Shown one piece after another: positions 58,923-64,000 of a stretch of DNA of 64,000 nucleotides. Below the pieces are notes generated by a model, which did not search any database, was not told the origin of the DNA, and saw nothing but the letters and a program-made list of their open reading frames with translations. Position 1 is the first letter of the stretch. Each line of letters starts with the position of its first letter. The translations under genes and the position numbers were made by a program. This DNA comes from Bacilli bacterium (lineage in GTDB: Bacteria > Bacillota_I > Bacilli_A > RF39 > UBA660), in NCBI GenBank assembly GCA_017544525.1, contig JAFYEA010000018.1, forward strand, positions 1 through 64,000. The letters are read 5' to 3'.

Positions 58923-61127
58923 ATGAAAAAAATAAAAACGATTAGAATAAGTAAAATATTTTATTTTATAATTGTTTTTGTTTTTTTATGTCTAATTTAT
59001 AAACTAATATATGTAGGTACTGGTCACATATATGTTAAAGGAAGAACATTATCTGATTTTGCTAAGGATAGAGACACGACTAAAAAGACTTTAGTTGCTA
59101 GACGTGGTACGATTTATTCGAGTGGTAGAGAAGTATTAGCTAAAGATGTAAATAGTTATACTGTTATTGCATATTTAGAGCCTTCTAGAACTAAAGACCC
59201 GAAAAGACCTTATCATGTTGTAGATAAAGAATATACTGCTGAAAAATTAGCTCCGCTTATTAATATGAAGAAAGAAACAATAATTGGATTACTAAATTCA
59301 AATATAAAGACCTGTGATGAGAATGGAAAAAACTGTAAATCAACTGTACCATATCAAGTAGAATTAGGTCCTGGTGGAAGGGGAATAACCGAATTATTAA
59401 AAGACGAGATTGATGCTTTAGATTTACCTGGTATTGATTTTATAGCCAGTTCTAAAAGATATTATCCTAATGGTGAATTTTTATCATATTCTCTTGGTTA
59501 TGCTAGACGAAATGATTCTGGTGATTATGTTGGTGAAATGGGTATTGAACAATATTATAATGATGAATTAACAGGAACTAATGGATATATTGAATATCAA
59601 AGAGATTTATATGGTTATCAAATTACCAGTACACCAACTATTGAAAAGAAGGCTATTTCCGGGAATGATATTTATTTAACTATTGATAATAATATTCAAA
59701 TGTTTGCAGAACAAGCAAGAGAAAAATTAGAAGAATCAGGATTAGAGTGGGCCACTGTATCAGTAATGGATGCTAAAACAGGAGCTATTTTAGGTGTTTC
59801 ATCTAGTCCAAGTTTTAATAACAACACTTTAAATATTAAATCATATTATGATCCTTTTGTAGCTAGTACTTATGAACCAGGATCTACCATGAAAATTTTT
59901 AGTTTTATGTCGGCTATGGAAGCAGGTATATATAATGGAAAAGATAAATATAAAAGTGGTAGATTAAAAGTTGATGATGCTTTAATTAAGGATTGGAATT
60001 ATTATGGTTGGGGAACAATTACATTTGATGAAGGTTTTATGGGTTCTTCAAATGTAGCTGCATCTAAACTTGGTTTAAAGTTAGGTAGAGCTAAATTAAA
60101 AGATTATTATAATTCTTTAGGATTTGGAACTAAAACAGATATAGGTTTACCAAATGAAAGCTACGGAATAATTAACTTTAGATATAATACAGAAGTCGCA
60201 TCTGCATCTTTTGGTCAAGGTATTACTGTAACTGCAGTTCAAATGCTACAAGCACTTACAACATTATCTAATGATGGAGTTATGATTAAACCATATATAG
60301 TTAAAAAAATTGTAGATAGTGAAGGAAATGTAATACTTGAAAATGAAAGAACAGAAGTAAGGAAAGTATTTAGTAAAGAAACAACAAATGCCATGAGAAA
60401 ATTAATGAGAGGCGTTGTTGATGGTAGTGCAAGAATGTCTACTGGTACTGGATACTATATAAAAGGATATGATTTAATTGGTAAAACCGGAACAGCTCAA
60501 ATAGCTTCTAAAAAGGGAGGTTATTTGAAAGGTAGTACAAATTATGTTAAGAGTTTTGCTGGTCTATTTCCTGGTAATGATCCACAAGTAATAGTTTATA
60601 TAGCTGTTTCTAAACTTAAAAAATCTAATGATTTAAAAAAAGCAACAAAGAATTTAGTAAGAAATGTTGGTACATATTTAAATTTATATGATAAATCAAA
60701 TAATAAGGGTGAAACAGCAGTTTATACTACTAAAATGTATATTAATAAAAATACTCAAGAAGTAAAAGAAGAAATTACTAATTCTAAATTAAAACCAATA
60801 GTTTTAGGGGATGGTTCTAAAGTAATAAAACAATATCCTGAAAGTAATAAAACTTTAAATGTTGGTAATAAAATATTTTTAAAGACAAACTCTAATGAAT
60901 ACAAAATGCCTGATATAAAAGGTTGGAGTAGGAATGAAGTAGAAACAATGTGTAAATTACTTGATTTAGATGTTGCTTTTGATGGATATGGGTATGTAAC
61001 TAAATATTCTATAGAAAAAGATACTATTATTGATTTTAGTGATACTTTAGAAGTTACATTGGAAACTAAATATAAAGAAGAAACAAAAGAAAAGGATACA
61101 AAAAAAGAAACTAATAAAAAGAATTAG
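58923..61127 (+). CDS. ftsI: Division-specific transpeptidase FtsI / PBP2B type with PASTA domain
   Basis: 734 aa class B penicillin-binding protein. Membrane helix (about 13-31), dimerisation domain with RRGTIYSSGREVLA, then the transpeptidase: STMK (active Ser, in EPGSTMKIF), SSN (MGSSNVAAS) and KTGTA (DLIGKTGTAQ). PASTA-type units (about 600-705, KMPDIKGWSRNEV) follow, then a Lys/Glu tail. It crosslinks septal peptidoglycan with FtsW. Shine-Dalgarno AGAGGTG. A terminator ends the operon here. Confidence 0.95.
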   Translation: MKKIKTIRISKIFYFIIVFVFLCLIYKLIYVGTGHIYVKGRTLSDFAKDRDTTKKTLVARRGTIYSSGREVLAKDVNSYTVIAYLEPSRTKDPKRPYHVVDKEYTAEKLAPLINMKKETIIGLLNSNIKTCDENGKNCKSTVPYQVELGPGGRGITELLKDEIDALDLPGIDFIASSKRYYPNGEFLSYSLGYARRNDSGDYVGEMGIEQYYNDELTGTNGYIEYQRDLYGYQITSTPTIEKKAISGNDIYLTIDNNIQMFAEQAREKLEESGLEWATVSVMDAKTGAILGVSSSPSFNNNTLNIKSYYDPFVASTYEPGSTMKIFSFMSAMEAGIYNGKDKYKSGRLKVDDALIKDWNYYGWGTITFDEGFMGSSNVAASKLGLKLGRAKLKDYYNSLGFGTKTDIGLPNESYGIINFRYNTEVASASFGQGITVTAVQMLQALTTLSNDGVMIKPYIVKKIVDSEGNVILENERTEVRKVFSKETTNAMRKLMRGVVDGSARMSTGTGYYIKGYDLIGKTGTAQIASKKGGYLKGSTNYVKSFAGLFPGNDPQVIVYIAVSKLKKSNDLKKATKNLVRNVGTYLNLYDKSNNKGETAVYTTKMYINKNTQEVKEEITNSKLKPIVLGDGSKVIKQYPESNKTLNVGNKIFLKTNSNEYKMPDIKGWSRNEVETMCKLLDLDVAFDGYGYVTKYSIEKDTIIDFSDTLEVTLETKYKEETKEKDTKKETNKKN

Positions 61128-61137
61128 TTTCTTTTTA
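61102..61137 (+). terminator. Terminator after ftsI
   Basis: AAAGAAACTAAT, 7-base loop, ATTAGTTTCTTT; overlaps the last codons. Confidence 0.8.
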
Positions 61138-61192
61138 TTAGTTGCAATAATATTTATATTTATGATAGAATTAACTTTAGGAGGAATAGACT

Positions 61193-61402
61193 ATGTGGCA
61201 TGATATATTATATGTAAGTATTGGTTTAATAATAGGTTTAATAGCAGGTTTTCTAATTGCTAAAAAAGTATTTCAAAAGCAATTAAAAGAGAATCCACCT
61301 ATTAATGAAGATATGATTAAAACATTAATGAGAGGTATGGGTAGAAATCCTAGTCAAAAACAAGTAAATCAATTAATGAAACAAATGCAAAAATATCAAT
61401 AA
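61193..61402 (+). CDS. yneF: UPF0154 (YneF) family protein
   Basis: 69 aa. One N-terminal transmembrane helix (ILYVSIGLIIGLIAGFLIA), then the family signature NPPINEDMIKTLMRGMGRNPSQKQVNQLM. Conserved small membrane protein of Bacillota and Mollicutes; function not known. Shine-Dalgarno AGGAGG. Confidence 0.9.
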   Translation: MWHDILYVSIGLIIGLIAGFLIAKKVFQKQLKENPPINEDMIKTLMRGMGRNPSQKQVNQLMKQMQKYQ

Positions 61403-61420
61403 TTATTTATTGATTTTTTA
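61395..61420 (+). terminator. Terminator after yneF
   Basis: ATCAATAA, loop TTAT, TTATTGAT, T-run; too little space for a promoter before the next gene, so read-through is likely. Confidence 0.7.
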
Positions 61421-61434
61421 ATGGAGAAGATGAT

Positions 61435-61980
61435 ATGAAGTATTTTTTTAAACATCTGCATACTGTTAATGTACATAGATGGGAAGTATTTAAATTAAGT
61501 GTTAAAGTTGGAATTCCTTTTAGAGGTCTATTACATGATTTATCTAAGTATTCTCCAACAGAGTTTTTTGAATCTGTTAAATATTATAGAATATCTCAAG
61601 GTAAATTAAGTCCTTTAAGGGTTTGTAAAGAAAAGCAAGGTTATTCTAAAGCTTGGTTGCATCACAAAGGGAGAAACAAACATCATTATGAATATTGGTA
61701 TGATCCAGCTGCGCCTGTATCAATGCCTATAATTCCTTTTAAATATATGTTAGAAATGATATGTGATAGAATTGCTGCTTCTAAAACTTATAATAGAGGA
61801 CACTATAAAGATGAAGCATCTCTTAATTATTTTTATAGAGAAAAGCCTCATATGACATTAAATAAAAAATTAATGAATTATTTAGAAGAAGTTTTTAAAG
61901 AATTAAAAAAAGATGGTGAAAAAATACTTAATAAAAAACATTTATATGATTTATATTTAAAATATATTAAAGATAACTAA
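61435..61980 (+). CDS. DUF5662 family protein (HD-like metal site)
   Basis: 181 aa. GLLHDLSKYSPTEFFESVKYY (about 30-50) contains an HD pair, and LHHKGRNKHHYEYW (about 76-89) a His cluster, together resembling a small HD-type metalloprotein. DUF5662 proteins occur in phages and gut Bacillota; catalytic activity unknown. Confidence 0.8.
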   Translation: MKYFFKHLHTVNVHRWEVFKLSVKVGIPFRGLLHDLSKYSPTEFFESVKYYRISQGKLSPLRVCKEKQGYSKAWLHHKGRNKHHYEYWYDPAAPVSMPIIPFKYMLEMICDRIAASKTYNRGHYKDEASLNYFYREKPHMTLNKKLMNYLEEVFKELKKDGEKILNKKHLYDLYLKYIKDN

Positions 61981-61994
61981 AAAGTTATCTTTTT
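61971..61994 (+). terminator. Terminator
   Basis: AGATAACT, AAA, AGTTATCT, T-run, containing the stop codon. Confidence 0.8.
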
Positions 61995-62045
61995 TCTTTT
62001 AAAAAATTATAATATAATATATAATTATTAGTGAGGAAGTATAAG

Positions 62046-62909
62046 ATGAAAAAAGCACAAGAATATATAACTTATTTAACACCAGAATTTATATATATAC
62101 CATTTGATAATCAAGCATTATTAAATCTTAGCAAAAATGGAGAAGTGTTACATAATGGTTATTTAGGAACCAAGAATGATGGTAGTAAAATATTTAGTCC
62201 AGTTAGTGGTAAAATATTAGGAATAAAAGATACTTATTATAATGGTTATACTAGTAAATCACTAGTAGTTGAAAATAATTTTATGGATAAGAGAGAAAAA
62301 CTAAATCCTCTTAGAAATATGAATAAAGTTAAGAAAAGTGATATAATTGAATCTTTAGAAAAATATGGTCTTAACAAGAAAATTAATAGTAAAACTACTT
62401 TAGTAGTTAATTCTTTATATAATAAAAAAACTGATTTAAAAGATGTAGTTATAAATTATGAATCATATGAAGAAATATTAGAAGCTATTGATGAATTTAT
62501 GGATATTTTTGGTATGAAAACATGTTATATATGTCTTGATAGAAATGATTTATATTCTATTTCTGCATATGAAAAATATATAAATGCATTTTTAAATATT
62601 TGTATTGTTCATTCTACTAAGAAATTTAAAGATGATAAGTGTGTTTTTTATGGAGTAGAAGATATTTTAAAAATACATAAAGCTATACATTTAGATTATA
62701 TGTATGATAACACAATTGTTACTATTTATGATGGTAATAATACGACAGTAGTCAAAGTTAAATTATATTCATCTTTATCTGAATTATTTAAAGCATTAAA
62801 AATCACATATAAGGGTAAAAATGTATATATTAATGGTAATCAAATATCAAATATTAGTGATTTTGCTATTGATGAAACTATTAGAAGTATTGTAATAAAG
62901 GATAAATAA
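62046..62909 (+). CDS. RnfC-like barrel-domain protein without iron-sulfur motifs
   Basis: 287 aa. Residues 1-80 resemble the barrel-sandwich-hybrid N-terminus of RnfC (FIYIPFDNQAL, KIFSPVSGKILGIKD). Residues 95-200 resemble the NADH-binding alpha/beta part in outline (TTLVVNSLYNKK, VVINYESYEEILEAID). No ferredoxin-type CxxCxxC motif and no rnf operon nearby. Lone RnfC-like proteins are uncharacterised. Start ATG 62046 after GAGGAAG. Confidence 0.5.
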   Translation: MKKAQEYITYLTPEFIYIPFDNQALLNLSKNGEVLHNGYLGTKNDGSKIFSPVSGKILGIKDTYYNGYTSKSLVVENNFMDKREKLNPLRNMNKVKKSDIIESLEKYGLNKKINSKTTLVVNSLYNKKTDLKDVVINYESYEEILEAIDEFMDIFGMKTCYICLDRNDLYSISAYEKYINAFLNICIVHSTKKFKDDKCVFYGVEDILKIHKAIHLDYMYDNTIVTIYDGNNTTVVKVKLYSSLSELFKALKITYKGKNVYINGNQISNISDFAIDETIRSIVIKDK

Positions 62910-62910
62910 T

Positions 62911-63846
62911 ATGATATATGTATTTTTAGGAAAAGATTTTAATATAGTAAAAAATAAAATAGATAATTTAATTTCTAGATTGAATATATCAAATATTATT
63001 AGATATGATGATCCTGGAATCGATTTTGATGAAGTTTTAGACGAAGTAAATTATGTAGATTTATTTAATGAAAAAAAATTAGTTGTTGTATCTAATTTTT
63101 CTTTTAAGTCTTTAAGTGAAAAAACTGAAAAAAGGTTTATTAAATACATTGATAATATGAGTGACGATGTAATCATAATAAGATGTATTGATGAAACAAT
63201 AGATGAAAGAAAGAGTTTAACAAAAGCATTAAAAAGTAAATGTAAAGTTGAAAAAATTGAGTCTTTAGATTATAAAAATTTACATGAATATGTTAATAAT
63301 ATGTTTGTTGATGCTGGAATATATGTAGATTTTAACAAAATAAAAAGAATATTAGATTTATGTGAATATGATCCAGATTATACAATAAGTGAAGTTGAAA
63401 AATTATTATTGTATAAAATAGGAGAAACTGAACTCACAGATAAGGATATTGATGAAGTAATTAGTAAGAACAATGAAAAAGAAATGTATACATTTGTAGA
63501 GAATGTTATTAAAAAAGATATTAAGGGATCTTTAAATTCATATAAGATTCTTAATAGTAGTAAAATAGATGAAACTGTTTTGATAGAAATGCTAGCAAGA
63601 CAATTTAGATTGTTAGGTTATATTAAAAAGTTAAAGATTTCGATGGACGTAAACGAAATAGAAAAACAATTAGGAGTTAGAAATTATATTATTAATAGGT
63701 TAATTCCATATACAAACTTATATAGTGATGATGAAATATTAGATGTTTTATATAAATTAAGTGATTGTGATATTGATATTAAAGTAAATGGAAAAGATGG
63801 ATCCTATGTTTTAGAAAACTTTATTATGACATATACTTTACGTTAA
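62911..63846 (+). CDS. holA: DNA polymerase III delta subunit
   Basis: 311 aa clamp-loader subunit: begins MIYVFLGKDFNIVKNKI, has KKLVVVSNFSF, the AAA+-like middle (YTISEVEKLLLYKI) and the C-terminal collar helices with VLIEMLARQFRLLGYIKKLK and NYIINRLIPYTNLY. It lacks a Walker A, as expected for delta. ATG is 1 base past the previous stop, with AAAGGA inside the preceding gene. Confidence 0.88.
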   Translation: MIYVFLGKDFNIVKNKIDNLISRLNISNIIRYDDPGIDFDEVLDEVNYVDLFNEKKLVVVSNFSFKSLSEKTEKRFIKYIDNMSDDVIIIRCIDETIDERKSLTKALKSKCKVEKIESLDYKNLHEYVNNMFVDAGIYVDFNKIKRILDLCEYDPDYTISEVEKLLLYKIGETELTDKDIDEVISKNNEKEMYTFVENVIKKDIKGSLNSYKILNSSKIDETVLIEMLARQFRLLGYIKKLKISMDVNEIEKQLGVRNYIINRLIPYTNLYSDDEILDVLYKLSDCDIDIKVNGKDGSYVLENFIMTYTLR

Positions 63847-63910
63847 AATAGTAAAATTATAATGTAAGAATTAATTTAATAAAGTATAATTATATATGAG
63901 GAGTGATACT

Positions 63911-64000
63911 ATGTTAATATTAGCTAAAAGTATATTAGGTTTAACTTTAGGTTTTTTTGTATCAATAATATTTGGATGGTTATTAATTCCAAATCTTAAA
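63911..64000 (+). CDS. mraY: Probable MraY (phospho-MurNAc-pentapeptide transferase), N-terminus only
   Basis: 30 residues before the window ends. LILAKSILGLTLGFFVSIIFGWLLIPNLK reads like the first transmembrane helix of MraY and its following LIPxLxK stretch. GAGGAGTGA precedes the ATG and TATAAT lies near 63885. The nearby division cluster, where mraY normally follows ftsI, supports the call; the fragment is too short to be certain. Confidence 0.55.
   Translation, partial: MLILAKSILGLTLGFFVSIIFGWLLIPNLK

Overview
The window is a densely packed, very AT-rich chromosomal segment of a low-GC Gram-positive bacterium of the Bacillota/Bacilli-Mollicutes type. Gene order supports this: a mraZ-rsmH-ftsL-ftsI division cluster, the ireB-ruvX-DUF1292-mltG-trmR-trhP1-trhP2-greA block known from Bacillus, T-box riboswitches in front of trpS and aspS, and a gerE-gerM sporulation neighbourhood. 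TGA is used as a stop several times (trhP2, rsmH and others) and the only Trp tRNA seen has anticodon CCA, so the genetic code is standard, not the Mycoplasma one. The organism is probably an uncultured gut-type lineage with a small genome; I cannot name it from sequence alone.

Layout. 1-4.7 kb: end of a large surface protein, a DUF1292 protein, a coiled-coil protein, mgtE. 4.8-8.2 kb: uppS, then a five-gene cassette in which a radical SAM/SPASM enzyme is flanked by two pairs of small helical proteins; one of these is a WXG100-type protein with a peptide-precursor-like N-terminus. 8.2-17.9 kb: an IspH/prenyl-synthase fusion, the yrr-type RNA and cell wall block, greA, tig, a TMEM43-like membrane protein. 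17.9-24.5 kb: tex, a metalloprotease, a WYL regulator, an ITPase-like protein, tRNA-Ser, gltX, a pyrophosphatase-like protein, tRNA-Trp. 24.5-41.2 kb: mostly accessory genes (two ASCH proteins, two acyltransferases, a SUKH protein, Zn-ribbon/SHOCT membrane proteins, several unknowns). Inside it lies a divergent promoter region at 33.35-33.87 kb whose two transcripts each begin with a histidine-rich leader peptide and a five-segment attenuator. 41.2-49.8 kb: T-box-trpS, a small-ORF unit, a short Rel, an Hpt-REC protein, spoIIIAH-gerE-gerM, T-box-aspS, tRNA-Arg. 49.9-57.1 kb: tlyA, a primary-type sigma factor, a third ITPase-like gene, hemW and unknowns. 57.2-64 kb: mraZ, rsmH, ftsL, ftsI, four inserted genes including holA, and the start of what looks like mraY.

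Most genes are short transcription units: a hairpin-plus-T-run terminator, often overlapping the previous stop codon, is followed at once by a TATAAT box and a Shine-Dalgarno site.

The two most interesting items are the radical SAM/WXG100 cassette (5.6-8.2 kb) and the paired histidine leader-peptide attenuators (33.4-33.8 kb), the latter in a lineage where T-boxes normally do this job.
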